64,000 nucleotides of DNA from Bacteroides sedimenti (GCF_040365225.1 NZ_AP028055.1:1612001-1676000); one strand, 5' to 3'. Numbered from the stretch's first letter, positions 9,835 through 19,015 are shown. Notes: generated by a model not told the origin, from the sequence alone. A program made the numbers and translations.

Positions 9835-10833
9835 TTAGTTTTTATCTTTGATAGTTATTACATTTCTAACTCTTGTCCAGGTATATTTGTGATCCACATC
9901 AATATCCGAAAGGATCTCATCAATGTTACAGTTCACATCAAAGCTACCCGAAAAACGCTCATTCTTCAGTTTATCACTTCCATTTGCTATTCTGACATCA
10001 TATTTCCGCTCAAGCGCAGTGGCAATCGTTGCAAATGAATCGTCTATAAAGCATAGTTTCCCGGTAATCCACCAGGAAGATTTCTCAGCGTTTATTTCAT
10101 TTTTGCATATCTCACTTGTAGCCTTATTATATGCAACCTGCTCATTCGGGTTCAGTACCATCTGTTTACTTTTCTGTCCATCAGAAACCTCCACATTCAC
10201 CTTTCCTTCAATCAAACCAACCTTTGCTACCTGTTCGTTTGAATAAGCACGAACATTAAACGTGGTACCCAACACACGTACATTAAGTTTTCCTGAGTGA
10301 ACAAAGAAAGGACGGTTGGCATCTTTTGATACTTTAAAATAAGCCTCTCCTTTCAGGTAAACTTCACGCTTTTTATTTTTCCCGAAGTCCTGAGCATATT
10401 TAAGGGAAGAACCAGCATTGAGCCATACACAGGTATTATCAGGTAAAACAACCTTCGAAAGCGAACCATAAGGTACCGATGTTTCATAATAAACCACCTC
10501 CTCTTTATCATTTCCCGATTGAAGAAATTTATAAAGCAGTGAGTTACTTGTGATGAGAAGCAGCAGAACTGCTGCAACTTTATATAAAGAAAAAGGGATT
10601 ATCCGTTTTTTCGATTGATAAGGTTCAATTTTGGTCAGCAATTTCTCAAAGTTGCGATCTTTCTCTTCTTCGAATTTCACTGACGAAGATAATGCCCGTG
10701 CTTCTGCCATATTACGAAACAGCTGCTCAGCCTTTTCATCTTCCCGAAGCACACGAACTAGTTCAGCAGCATCAGCCTGACCGATGTTACCAGAAAGATA
10801 ATCTGCTATTAATTGTTTTATTTCTTTAGGCAT
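9835..10833 (-). CDS. FecR-family anti-sigma factor
   Basis: Inner-membrane regulator that senses the STN domain of SusC in the periplasm and controls the ECF sigma factor in the cytoplasm. The 332 residues have a short cytoplasmic N-terminus with a leucine/acidic helix, one membrane segment at about residues 79-97, and a periplasmic FecR domain with the signature V-L-P-D-N-T-C-V-W-L-N-A-G-S followed by R-E-V-Y-L-K-G-E-A-Y-F-K-V. The C-terminal region (about 255-332) looks like the DUF4974 domain usual in Bacteroides FecR proteins. It lies 45 bases after the sigma gene and 138 bases before susC. Confidence 0.95.
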   Translation of the reverse strand: MPKEIKQLIADYLSGNIGQADAAELVRVLREDEKAEQLFRNMAEARALSSSVKFEEEKDRNFEKLLTKIEPYQSKKRIIPFSLYKVAAVLLLLITSNSLLYKFLQSGNDKEEVVYYETSVPYGSLSKVVLPDNTCVWLNAGSSLKYAQDFGKNKKREVYLKGEAYFKVSKDANRPFFVHSGKLNVRVLGTTFNVRAYSNEQVAKVGLIEGKVNVEVSDGQKSKQMVLNPNEQVAYNKATSEICKNEINAEKSSWWITGKLCFIDDSFATIATALERKYDVRIANGSDKLKNERFSGSFDVNCNIDEILSDIDVDHKYTWTRVRNVITIKDKN

Positions 10834-10878
10834 ATCTATTGCTTTTTATAATAGATACACCTGCCGATAAGGAAACGT

Positions 10879-11508
10879 TTAACGGAAAATGAAAAAAATC
10901 AGAGAAAAAATAAAAAGATAGGTAAGTATGGGGTTAAGCGCATCTTTCACTTTGGTCAAAGCAATCTTAATTTGCACCCGTACAGTGCTTACAGTAATGC
11001 CATACGACTCTGCAATTTCGTCGTATGATTTATTGTTATAGAGATTGTCCGTAAAAATTGCCCGGCAACGCTCCGGCAAATTATTGACCGCATCAAGAAT
11101 CAAATCTTCCACCTCCTTTTTTTCCAGTACACTGAGTGGTGTATCAGTTGAAGTGATGTATTCTTCCTGAAACTGGTTCAGCAGCTCTTCTGCTTCAGTC
11201 AATACTCTCTCGCGCGATTGGATTGAACGGATGTAGTTCAATGATCTGTTCTGAACAGCCTTCTTTAGATATGGAGTTATCGGATAGGTAATATTCTCGC
11301 GATTCTCCCAAAGGTTAACAAAAACATCATTCACCACTTCGCGGGCTACGTCTCTGTCAAATATATAAGCTGTAGCAATCGTACATAGATATACATAGAA
11401 AGCATCATAGATCTGTCTGAATGCTTTCATGTCACCCTTATTCAGGTTGACAATTACCATTTCGTCTATATCAATTATACTTACTGATTTTCTATTGTAG
11501 TTGTTCAT
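10879..11508 (-). CDS. ECF RNA polymerase sigma factor
   Basis: Extracytoplasmic-function sigma factor (209 residues) expected to transcribe the downstream susC-susD genes when released by FecR. A region 2 core lies at about residues 28-95 (including D-R-D-V-A-R-E-V-V-N-D-V-F-V-N-L-W). A region 4 helix-turn-helix lies at about 135-190 (L-P-E-R-C-R-A-I-F, then S-Y-D-E-I-A-E-S-Y-G-I-T-V-S-T-V). The last ~18 residues are strongly hydrophobic, which could make a membrane-touching tail. This is head of a sigma-FecR-SusC-SusD order well known in Bacteroides glycan loci. Confidence 0.95.
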   Translation of the reverse strand: MNNYNRKSVSIIDIDEMVIVNLNKGDMKAFRQIYDAFYVYLCTIATAYIFDRDVAREVVNDVFVNLWENRENITYPITPYLKKAVQNRSLNYIRSIQSRERVLTEAEELLNQFQEEYITSTDTPLSVLEKKEVEDLILDAVNNLPERCRAIFTDNLYNNKSYDEIAESYGITVSTVRVQIKIALTKVKDALNPILTYLFIFSLIFFIFR

Positions 11509-11811
11509 GTTAGAAATCCTTCGGTCACTTCACCGGTGAGTAATTAGATTTGTTGTGTTTGTTAATAAATATTTCGTAAGGTTCAAAATTACTAAATCTA
11601 AAGCAAAAATACAACGATTTTATTAAATTTCATTCCAATTAATGCTTTTTTATAAAAAATATTTAAATTCATTCATCCCCCCTACCTTTATCAGGTTTAT
11701 CAAGATACTTTAACCAATAAATAAAAGAAAAACATTCTACAGGCAAAATATTCCCACTATTTTGCGTAAATTTGCAGCCGTATTTGTGCAATTACAGCAG
11801 GCTAAAGATTT
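11509..11811. other. Divergent intergenic region, sigma factor / response regulator
   Basis: This 303-base AT-rich gap separates divergent genes and must hold both promoters. On the plus strand TAAATTTG at 11767-11774 fits the -7 consensus ahead of the response-regulator gene. On the minus strand TATTTTTG (11604-11611) fits ahead of the sigma gene. I found no matching TTTG box at the expected distance for either, so both are weak calls. Confidence 0.4.
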
Positions 11812-12456
11812 ATGAGAGAATTCATCATTGCAGACAATCAGGATATCACGAAAGCGGGAATGCTGTTTCTGCTGGGTGGATTGAAGGAAGCAGGCAATAT
11901 TTGCGAAACAGACAATCGCGGGGAATTGATTAAGCAACTGCGTGTTTCGCCCGAAGCCGTGGTGATTCTGGATTACACACTTTCCGATTTCAACGGTGCC
12001 GATGAATTACTTATCCTGAGCGAACGCTTCCCTAAAATAAACTGGATACTTTTTTCGGATGAACTCAGTGAAGAATTTGTAAAACGAATACTCTACAGCA
12101 GCCAGCAGTTCAGTATTGTGATGAAAGACAATTCGAAAGAAGAAATCCTTTCTGCCCTGCAATGCGCCATGCACAAAGAACGGTTTATCTGCAACCATGT
12201 AAGCAATATGCTGATTGGGAAACCCATTCAGGCGCCAAAAGATACAGTGCTTACCAATACAGAAAAGATTATTTTAAAAGAAATTGCATTAGGAAAAACT
12301 ACAAAAGAGATTGCTGCCGAAAGAAACCTGAGCTTCCACACAATCAATTCGCACCGGAAAAACATCTTCCGGAAACTGGAAGTCAACAACGTTCACGAAG
12401 CAACAAAATACGCCATGAGAGCAGGGATTGTTGACCTGGCGGAATATTATATATAA
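11812..12456 (+). CDS. LuxR/NarL-type response regulator
   Basis: A 214-residue two-domain regulator. The receiver domain covers about residues 1-120, with acidic residue Asp8 and the probable phospho-acceptor Asp54 in V-V-I-L-D-Y. A LuxR-type helix-turn-helix lies at about 147-210 (L-T-N-T-E-K-I-I-L-K-E-I-A-L-G-K-T-T-K-E-I-A, then T-I-N-S-H-R-K-N-I-F-R-K-L). No sensor kinase gene is adjacent, so the partner is encoded elsewhere. It sits 14 bases before mnmA on the same strand and may be co-transcribed with it. Confidence 0.92.
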   Translation: MREFIIADNQDITKAGMLFLLGGLKEAGNICETDNRGELIKQLRVSPEAVVILDYTLSDFNGADELLILSERFPKINWILFSDELSEEFVKRILYSSQQFSIVMKDNSKEEILSALQCAMHKERFICNHVSNMLIGKPIQAPKDTVLTNTEKIILKEIALGKTTKEIAAERNLSFHTINSHRKNIFRKLEVNNVHEATKYAMRAGIVDLAEYYI

Positions 12457-12470
12457 CATTTATTTTTTAT

Positions 12471-13553
12471 ATGGAAATTGCAACATTACTTTCGGGGGGT
12501 GTAGATAGTTCGGTAGTAGTACATCTGCTAAAGGAACAAGGATACGATCCCTCTTTGTTTTACATTAAAATCGGAATGGATGGCGATAACGACCTCACCT
12601 GTACGGCCGAGGAAGACATCGAAATGGCCACCTTTGTTGCCCGTAAATACGGATGTCGTTTCGAGATTATCGACCTACAAAAAGAATACTGGGACAATGT
12701 CGTGGCATATACCATCGACAAGGTTCGTCGCGGCCTTACTCCCAACCCCGACGTGATGTGTAACAAGCTGATCAAGTTTGGCTGCTTCGAACAGAGATGC
12801 GGAAAGGATTTTGATAAGACCGCTACAGGACATTATGCCTCTACTACCGAGAAGGACGGAAAAGTATATCTTTCCACCGCTATCGACCCGGTGAAGGACC
12901 AGACCGACTTCCTGGCTCAGATTGACTACCTGCAGGTATCCAAGCTGATGTTCCCGTTGGGTAGCCTGATGAAAAGCGAGGTAAGAGATGCAGCGCTTCG
13001 TGCAGCCCTGCCTACCGCCAAGCGAAAAGACAGCCAGGGTATCTGTTTCTTGGGCAAGATCAACTACAACGACTTTATACGTCGTTACCTGGGTGAAAAA
13101 GAGGGTAAGATTGTGGAGCTGGAAACCGGAAAGGTACTTGGCACCCACAAAGGATACTGGTTCCACACCATCGGCCAGCGCAAAGGATTGGGCTTGGGCG
13201 GAGGTCCCTGGTTTGTAATTAAGAAGGACCTCGATGAGAACATCATCTATGTTTCCTGCGGGCACGACGTGGAGACCCAGTACAGCACCGAGTTTACCAT
13301 GCACGATTTCCACTTCATCACCGATAATCCTTGGGAATCTGTAAAGGATTCAATCGATGTCACTTTCAAAATACGCCATACTCCGGAATTCATTCCCGGC
13401 AAACTGACCCTCGACGGAGGCAATTACAAGATTGAATCCTCCAAGAAACTGCAGGGAGTTGCCCCCGGGCAGTTTGGTGTGGTATACGATAAAGACGCAC
13501 ATATCTGCATTGGCAGCGGAGAGATACAAAGTAACGCAGCCGGAGCATTTTAA
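12471..13553 (+). CDS. mnmA: tRNA-specific 2-thiouridylase MnmA
   Basis: Catalyses ATP-dependent 2-thiolation of the wobble uridine in Lys, Glu and Gln tRNAs. The 360-residue length matches the family. The PP-loop ATP pyrophosphatase motif S-G-G-V-D-S-S is at residues 8-14. The two catalytic cysteines are Cys97 (in P-D-V-M-C-N-K-L-I-K-F) and Cys192 (in G-I-C-F-L-G-K). The segment H-T-I-G-Q-R-K-G-L-G-L-G-G-G-P-W is the usual MnmA tRNA-binding loop. The gene ends inside a terminator-like hairpin. Bacteroides genomes often carry more than one mnmA; which copy this is cannot be told here. Confidence 0.95.
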   Translation: MEIATLLSGGVDSSVVVHLLKEQGYDPSLFYIKIGMDGDNDLTCTAEEDIEMATFVARKYGCRFEIIDLQKEYWDNVVAYTIDKVRRGLTPNPDVMCNKLIKFGCFEQRCGKDFDKTATGHYASTTEKDGKVYLSTAIDPVKDQTDFLAQIDYLQVSKLMFPLGSLMKSEVRDAALRAALPTAKRKDSQGICFLGKINYNDFIRRYLGEKEGKIVELETGKVLGTHKGYWFHTIGQRKGLGLGGGPWFVIKKDLDENIIYVSCGHDVETQYSTEFTMHDFHFITDNPWESVKDSIDVTFKIRHTPEFIPGKLTLDGGNYKIESSKKLQGVAPGQFGVVYDKDAHICIGSGEIQSNAAGAF

Positions 13554-13577
13554 TTCTGCGAGAATTAAAATGTCCGG
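13540..13577 (+). terminator. Hairpin overlapping the mnmA stop codon
   Basis: A 17-bp stem with a one-base bulge (left arm 13540-13557, right arm 13561-13577, three-base loop) contains the mnmA stop codon at 13551-13553. Its sequence is nearly the same as the hairpin at 16411-16454, down to the bulge position. It probably acts as a terminator. Confidence 0.65.
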
Positions 13578-13656
13578 CCGTTCACCACTTAAAAACCAAT
13601 CCTCCACTAAAGGAGGATTGTATAAGGATCAATAAATCTTTTCGAGGTGGATAAAA

Positions 13657-15018
13657 CTATAAATTCACCTCTTTATGATCTACCAACACATGTTTGCCAT
13701 ATCGATATTGATACAATGCCACCTGTAGATTATTCTTATTCGATTTTGTAGGAGTAATCGTTATGAAGTGCATCTTCATCGTATCTTGCTCTATCACTGC
13801 ATTCTTATCGCGGGTTTTCATATCCTCCCAAGTACCCGAATTTGCATAAATACACGCCTTACCTTTATGGTTGGTATAAGTTTTAATCATTGGCTCATGC
13901 GTATGACCAAAAACTACGATACGAACATCAGACTGAGAATTCTGAAAGAACTGCACATTCGACTGTTCGTCGATGAACTTCGTTTTAAGACTACCCACTA
14001 TCGCCGTATCGATAGGTGTCATAACAGCAACATTGTTATACTTCTCACGAGCATCCCAGTTGGCTTGAGTAAATAAGCCATTGTACAGATTCATCTGGAT
14101 GCTTCCATCAGTCGCACTGTTTTTAGGTATAATATCATTAATAGAATAAGTCTTTGTGTATTTCCCCACGTTTGTCTTGATAATCGGGTCGCCATAATTG
14201 TCTTTCACATAAATCACCTTCTCCATCACTGTCTTCCACAGGTTATAATAAATGTATTTGCTCTTCTGTTCAGCATTTTTGGGGTCATTGAGCGTTACGT
14301 CGGGCACTTTTGTTGCCGCCTCTGGTGTGGTTGGATCCGTGAATGAGTTGGCTGCAATACGAGCGAAGAAATACCCTGGAGGCATAAAGGATCCGGGAGC
14401 TTCAGATTCATTGGCATTCGGTGTCATCGCGCAGAAGAAGTCGTACCGGTGACCATGTTCAATGGATATTTGCGAATAACTGTCGGGATTATAGGTACCA
14501 ACCGCATACTTATTGCCTGCATCTCGGGCCTGATTCACTCCCGGCAAAGCAATCTGGATGTTTTCGGGCGTGAATCCCATATCATGATTGCCGGGGATAT
14601 AAGTAAGCTTAACCTTACCATCCTTGATAATGCCATTCAGCACATCAAATATTCCTTGATTAGATGCTACTGTTTTTCTCACAAAATCGGCTTGCGAACC
14701 ATTTCCGTATGTTTCCGCCCGTGTGGGAATATACCACTCGTCAAACATATCGCCCGCAATGACAAGCTCCTTGATGGTGCTCGACGATCTCACCTCATTA
14801 AGGAACTGCTCCAGCCGTTTCAGGTGCTTCACGTTTTCAGAGTAAGACAAATCGTTTCCCAAATGCAAATCGCTGATAACAACAATCTTGTCTTTCCCAC
14901 TGCCGGTGTTTTCACTGACAGTATCAAACGGGTTTGGAGAAACAGGATCATCTGAGCTACATGACATCAGAGTAAAGGTTAACGTCATCCATAGAAATAA
15001 AAAATACACGTTTTTCAT
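13657..15018 (-). CDS. Calcineurin-like metallophosphoesterase lipoprotein
   Basis: Predicted surface or periplasmic metal-dependent phosphoesterase. The 453 residues begin with a lipoprotein signal (lipobox L-M-S-C, Cys20) followed by a Ser/Asp-rich spacer. Metal-binding motifs appear in the canonical order: D-L-H (Asp50, His52), G-D-M-F-D (Asp90), G-N-H-D (144-146), an internal G-H near residue 185, and G-H-T-H near residue 373. The substrate is unknown. No operon partner is evident; it converges on mnmA and is divergent from the AraC-type gene. Confidence 0.9.
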   Translation of the reverse strand: MKNVYFLFLWMTLTFTLMSCSSDDPVSPNPFDTVSENTGSGKDKIVVISDLHLGNDLSYSENVKHLKRLEQFLNEVRSSSTIKELVIAGDMFDEWYIPTRAETYGNGSQADFVRKTVASNQGIFDVLNGIIKDGKVKLTYIPGNHDMGFTPENIQIALPGVNQARDAGNKYAVGTYNPDSYSQISIEHGHRYDFFCAMTPNANESEAPGSFMPPGYFFARIAANSFTDPTTPEAATKVPDVTLNDPKNAEQKSKYIYYNLWKTVMEKVIYVKDNYGDPIIKTNVGKYTKTYSINDIIPKNSATDGSIQMNLYNGLFTQANWDAREKYNNVAVMTPIDTAIVGSLKTKFIDEQSNVQFFQNSQSDVRIVVFGHTHEPMIKTYTNHKGKACIYANSGTWEDMKTRDKNAVIEQDTMKMHFITITPTKSNKNNLQVALYQYRYGKHVLVDHKEVNL

Positions 15019-15318
15019 TATACAATAAGTATTAGTTATAAATAATTATTAATTAACATATCATTCCCTCATTTCGGTCTTAATTAACAAAAGGTTTTCT
15101 TCGGTTTAGTTTATGCATTTCCCTTACAATAGTTCTTTTTCACAATCAAAAAAGTACTGTTTTAAGGTGTATCGGTTTCAGAAATAAAATTAAGCCTTGT
15201 CTTCTGAACAGGTGCTTCACAATCACAATTTCATTGTATCATTATTACAAAAACAGGAAAATTTGTCACCAGGTATTGAATTTAATTATCAAATTTTTAG
15301 TTAAATTTGCTGCCAACT
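15019..15318. other. Divergent intergenic region, phosphoesterase / AraC-type regulator
   Basis: This 300-base AT-rich gap has no convincing gene. TAAATTTG at 15302-15309 fits a -7 promoter box for the regulator and would leave an almost leaderless transcript. No good -33 box was seen. Confidence 0.35.
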
Positions 15319-16398
15319 ATGCAAAGCCTATATTTAGCCACCCCGTTTGCGGCAGCAATTGCCTGCCTGCTCACTTCCTTGTTGCTCTTCGCACGCAGAA
15401 AGAGTGGAGAGCGTTCACGCCTCATCCTTTCATGCATCGTCATGTTTTCCGTTGGGAACTATATCATGCGGTTTATCGATCTCTGCCATGGAAACGAACC
15501 CCAGTTGGTCATCTCGGTACCCATGCTGTTGCTTGCTATCTTCATGGTTATCTCGTACATCATGTACCCTATCGAAGTGATATCGCCGGGATACCTCAAT
15601 TGGCGTCGCATCTTCAAGCTATATAGCCCCTGTCTGATTCTGGCTGGTATTTATGGCCTTTCCATAAAGTTCGGAGCAACTTTTCCTCCTTACCATTCAT
15701 TGCAAGACATGTTGCCTCAGTTCACTGAGTTTCATGCGTGGTTCCGTCTTTTGCTTGCCATGCTTATCTTTGCACCGGTGTTATTCATCTTCACCATACC
15801 TTACACACGCCGTTATAACAACACCGACAGGTCATGGATCATGAGATACACAATCTGTTTAACTATCAATACGATAGCCTACATGATAGTGCTTATGTCT
15901 GATTTACTGATAATTAAAACCCTATATTATTACGTAAGTGCAGGTTGCAGCATCTATGTTGCTTACCTGGAACTGTTCGAAAGGCTGATAGGACAACATC
16001 CGGTTCCTGTGGATGAAACTGTCACTGTGCCTGCCGACGAGTGCAATAATGTTGAAATATCAGTTGCAAACCAGAATCCATTGTGTGAAAGGATCCTTCT
16101 TCACATGAACCGCACATGCGATTACAGAAACCCCGATCTTTCGCTTAATATGCTGGCCGGTTTGCTTTACACCAACCGTACTACACTCTCAAATGCTTTG
16201 CACGAACTGGGATATTCCAGTTTCAACAACTATATCAACACGCTGCGCATCGAAGAATTTATCCGGCATATCGAAAACAATAAAACATTTAATTATCAGG
16301 ATGTTTTCTATGATGTAGGTTTCCGTTCAAGAGCCACTGCTCTTCGGAATTTTAAGCAATATACCGGGAAAACGCCGTCTGAATATTTTTCCGAATAA
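15319..16398 (+). CDS. AraC-family regulator with N-terminal membrane domain
   Basis: Membrane-anchored transcription regulator. I start at the ATG at 15319; a TTG four codons earlier also keeps the frame open but is less likely. The product is 359 residues. The first ~215 hold about six to seven hydrophobic segments, beginning right at the N-terminus. After a linker, residues ~255-359 form an AraC-type helix-turn-helix pair (L-S-L-N-M-L-A-G-L-L-Y-T-N-R-T-T-L-S, then D-V-F-Y-D-V-G-F-R-S-R-A-T-A-L-R-N-F-K-Q-Y-T-G-K). Proteins of this layout are common in Bacteroides; the signal and targets are unknown. Confidence 0.88.
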   Translation: MQSLYLATPFAAAIACLLTSLLLFARRKSGERSRLILSCIVMFSVGNYIMRFIDLCHGNEPQLVISVPMLLLAIFMVISYIMYPIEVISPGYLNWRRIFKLYSPCLILAGIYGLSIKFGATFPPYHSLQDMLPQFTEFHAWFRLLLAMLIFAPVLFIFTIPYTRRYNNTDRSWIMRYTICLTINTIAYMIVLMSDLLIIKTLYYYVSAGCSIYVAYLELFERLIGQHPVPVDETVTVPADECNNVEISVANQNPLCERILLHMNRTCDYRNPDLSLNMLAGLLYTNRTTLSNALHELGYSSFNNYINTLRIEEFIRHIENNKTFNYQDVFYDVGFRSRATALRNFKQYTGKTPSEYFSE

Positions 16399-16410
16399 TA
16401 CAAAATAACA

Positions 16411-16454
16411 CAGCCGGACTATTTTAATTCTGCGTGAATTAAAATGTCCGGCTG
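16411..16454 (+). terminator. Hairpin terminator, second copy of a repeated element
   Basis: The arms 16411-16430 and 16436-16454 pair over 19 bp with one bulged base and a five-base loop. It lies just after the AraC-type gene. It repeats the core of the hairpin at 13540-13577. Confidence 0.7.
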
Positions 16455-16490
16455 TCTACTACCTAAAAAACAACACCAACAAATACTTTC

Positions 16491-16706
16491 TTAAGGTTCA
16501 GGTTCCTTTATTATATCGGAACGTCGGGAAAAGCTTTCAGATAAAAAGATTTGTCCGTCTTCTTTCGGAATATATCCTTGCGGGGCATTAAGTATGGCCC
16601 GGTCAGATCTTTGCAGATGAAAGAAAGTTATTATCCATTCCGAACTAAGCCGGGCAAAATCTTTCTGATAAGCTGGCTGATGCAATTCTGTTCTCAGCCC
16701 ATTCAA
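16491..16706 (-). pseudogene. Truncated GNAT-type acetyltransferase fragment
   Basis: A 71-codon frame begins two bases after the metY stop on the same strand. Its sequence (Y-Q-K-D-F-A-R-L-S-S-E-W-I ... G-Y-I-P-K-E-D-G-Q-I-F) resembles the N-terminal strand-helix region of a GNAT N-acetyltransferase. The acetyl-CoA-binding motif region is missing because the frame stops early. It looks like a gene remnant, or possibly a small expressed protein. The family match is by eye only. Confidence 0.4.
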
Positions 16707-16707
16707 G

Positions 16708-18009
16708 TTAAAGTTTGGTTAAAGCCTGTTCAATATCTCTCTTGATATCATCAATATTTTCAATACCTACAGAAAGACGAAGCAATCCGGGCACTGCCCC
16801 CGCTGCAATCTTATCCGCTTCGGAAAGCTGTTCGTGCGTGGTTGTGGCAGGGTGAATAATCAGTGTTTTGGCATCTCCCACATTGGCAAGGTGACTAATC
16901 AACTGCAGACTGTTTATCAGTTTGTCTGCCTGTTCGCTTCCACCCTTCAGTTTAAAGGAGAGCACCCCACCGAAACCCCTTTTCAGGTATTTCAAAGCCA
17001 GTTCATGATAAGGACTGCTTTCCAGTCCCGGATAGTTTACATATTCCACTTCCGGACGAGATTCAAGCCATTGAGCCACAGCCAGTGCATTCGACACATG
17101 GCGTTCCACTCTCAGTGACAGCGTTTCTAGTCCCTGCAACAATATGAATGAGTTGAACGGTGAAATGCTGTTTCCCCAGTCGCGCAATCCTTCTGTACGT
17201 GCACGAATTGTAAAGGCAATATTCCCAAACGGACCATTTGCGCCAAATACATCCCAGAACACCAATCCGTGGTAACTCTCGCTTGGTTCGGTGAATGCCC
17301 GGAACTTACCATTGCCCCAGTTAAACTTACCGCTGTCAATAATCACTCCTCCCAGCGCTGTGCCGTGTCCGCCAATCCATTTGGTAGCACTTTCCACCAC
17401 CACGCTTGCGCCATGTTCCAGCGGACGGAATATTGCTCCGCCGGCTCCAAAAGTATTATCCACAATCAGCGGAATGTTGTGCTTATCGGCCACTGCGGCA
17501 ATCGCTTCAAAATCGGGGATATTCAAATCCGGATTACCGATTGTCTCCAGATAAAGGGCTTTCGTATTTTCATCAATCAGCTTTTCAAACTCTTCGGGAG
17601 AATCGTTCGGCGTAAAATGCACCTTCACTCCCAGACGTTTGAACTGGTTTTTAAACTGATTATAGGTTCCTCCGTACAGGTGAGAGGTAGATACAAAGTT
17701 ATCGCCCGCTTCAAGAATATTGTTCAGTGCGATGAACTGTGCCGATTGTCCCGAAGAGGTGGCCAGCGCCGAAAGTCCTCCTTCAAGAGCGGCCACTCTC
17801 TTTTCAAACACATCAGTGGTAGGATTCATCAATCGGGTATAGATGTTGCCAAACTTCCGCAGTCCAAAAAGGTCGGCTCCGTCCTGGGCATCTTCAAATA
17901 CATACGAACTGGTAAGGTATATAGGAACCGCGCGTGAACGAGTTGTTTTATCCACTTCCTGTCCGGCATGTACCTGTAATGTTTCAAATTTATAATTCTG
18001 TGTTGACAT
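16708..18009 (-). CDS. metY: O-acetylhomoserine aminocarboxypropyltransferase (sulfhydrylase)
   Basis: PLP enzyme converting O-acetylhomoserine and sulfide to homocysteine. The 433 residues match MetY length, longer than cystathionine gamma-synthases. The opening F-E-T-L-Q-V-H-A-G-Q, the substrate-site Y-T-R-L-M-N-P-T-T, and the PLP lysine Lys210 in S-A-T-K-W-I-G-G-H-G-T are all typical. S-S-G-Q-S-A-Q near residue 85 binds cofactor phosphate. It follows cysK by 58 bases on the same strand, forming a sulfur-assimilation operon that uses sulfide for both cysteine and homocysteine. Confidence 0.95.
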   Translation of the reverse strand: MSTQNYKFETLQVHAGQEVDKTTRSRAVPIYLTSSYVFEDAQDGADLFGLRKFGNIYTRLMNPTTDVFEKRVAALEGGLSALATSSGQSAQFIALNNILEAGDNFVSTSHLYGGTYNQFKNQFKRLGVKVHFTPNDSPEEFEKLIDENTKALYLETIGNPDLNIPDFEAIAAVADKHNIPLIVDNTFGAGGAIFRPLEHGASVVVESATKWIGGHGTALGGVIIDSGKFNWGNGKFRAFTEPSESYHGLVFWDVFGANGPFGNIAFTIRARTEGLRDWGNSISPFNSFILLQGLETLSLRVERHVSNALAVAQWLESRPEVEYVNYPGLESSPYHELALKYLKRGFGGVLSFKLKGGSEQADKLINSLQLISHLANVGDAKTLIIHPATTTHEQLSEADKIAAGAVPGLLRLSVGIENIDDIKRDIEQALTKL

Positions 18010-18067
18010 CTTGCTGTTTTTTAGTAGGTTTAAAAATAAGTAAGCTATGGTATAAACTGATTATTGA

Positions 18068-19015
18068 TTAAAGCGGATATTCATCAAATGCATATAGAAG
18101 CGTAGAGAGGTAGCGTTCGCCGGTATCGGGCAACAACACCACAATCTTCTTTCCGGCATTCTCCGGACGTTTTGCCAGTTGAGCCGCCGCAAAGACTGCA
18201 GCTCCCGAAGAGATTCCCACCAACAACCCTTCCCGGGCGGCGAGTTCTCTACCTGTACGGATGGCATCATCATTAGTCACCTGAAGAATTTCGTCCACAA
18301 CCTCCGCATTGTAGTTCGAAGGAACAAATCCTGCGCCAATTCCCTGTATCTTATGCGATCCCGGTTTTCCACCCGACAACACAGGTGAGTCGACAGGCTC
18401 AACCGCTACAATCTTCACATTGGGATTATGCTTCTTCAGAGTTTCTCCAACTCCCGAAACCGTACCACCGGTTCCTACGCCGGCCACGAATATATCAACC
18501 GTTCCGTCGGTATCTCTCCATATCTCTTCAGCGGTTGTCTTCTTGTGAATTTCCGGATTGGCAGCATTCTCAAACTGATGCAGAATCACAGCATCCGAAG
18601 TCTGTTCTTTTATCTCGATGGCTTTTGCAATCGCCCCTTTCATTCCTTCGACACCCGGAGTAAGCACCAGGTTTGCGCCAAGAGCCTTTAGCAGGTTTCT
18701 GCGTTCCACACTCATGGTATCGGGCATGGTCAATATCAGTTTGTACTTTTTCACTGCCGAAACAAAAGCGAGTCCCACCCCCATGTTTCCACTGGTTGGT
18801 TCCACGATAACGCTGCCCGGTTTTAGCAATCCCTTATCCTCTGCATTTTGAATCATTGCAAATGCAGTACGGTCTTTCACACTACCGGCCGGGTTAAAGT
18901 ATTCAAGTTTGGCAATCACTGTTGCCCCCAGATTGTTCTCTTCATTAAAATGAGAAAGCTCCAGTAAAGGAGTGTTTCCTATCAGGTCTGTCAATTGTTT
19001 TGCGATCTTTGCCAT
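18068..19015 (-). CDS. cysK: Cysteine synthase A (O-acetylserine sulfhydrylase)
   Basis: PLP enzyme making cysteine from O-acetylserine and sulfide. The 315-residue length matches CysK. The PLP lysine is Lys47 in P-A-G-S-V-K-D-R. The substrate loop reads T-S-G-N-M-G, with Met where many relatives have Thr. The G-T-G-G-T phosphate-binding loop (near residue 178) and the loop G-S-H-K-I-Q-G-I-G-A-G-F are present. It is the first gene of an operon with metY, and a good promoter lies just upstream. Confidence 0.96.
   Translation of the reverse strand: MAKIAKQLTDLIGNTPLLELSHFNEENNLGATVIAKLEYFNPAGSVKDRTAFAMIQNAEDKGLLKPGSVIVEPTSGNMGVGLAFVSAVKKYKLILTMPDTMSVERRNLLKALGANLVLTPGVEGMKGAIAKAIEIKEQTSDAVILHQFENAANPEIHKKTTAEEIWRDTDGTVDIFVAGVGTGGTVSGVGETLKKHNPNVKIVAVEPVDSPVLSGGKPGSHKIQGIGAGFVPSNYNAEVVDEILQVTNDDAIRTGRELAAREGLLVGISSGAAVFAAAQLAKRPENAGKKIVVLLPDTGERYLSTLLYAFDEYPL

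Noticed and set aside
12675..13313. 212-codon frame antisense to mnmA
   Set aside because: mnmA has all catalytic motifs; the antisense product has none and is a shadow.
13350..13635. Small frames at the mnmA 3' end on both strands
   Set aside because: They overlap mnmA and its terminator hairpin and have no protein-like features.
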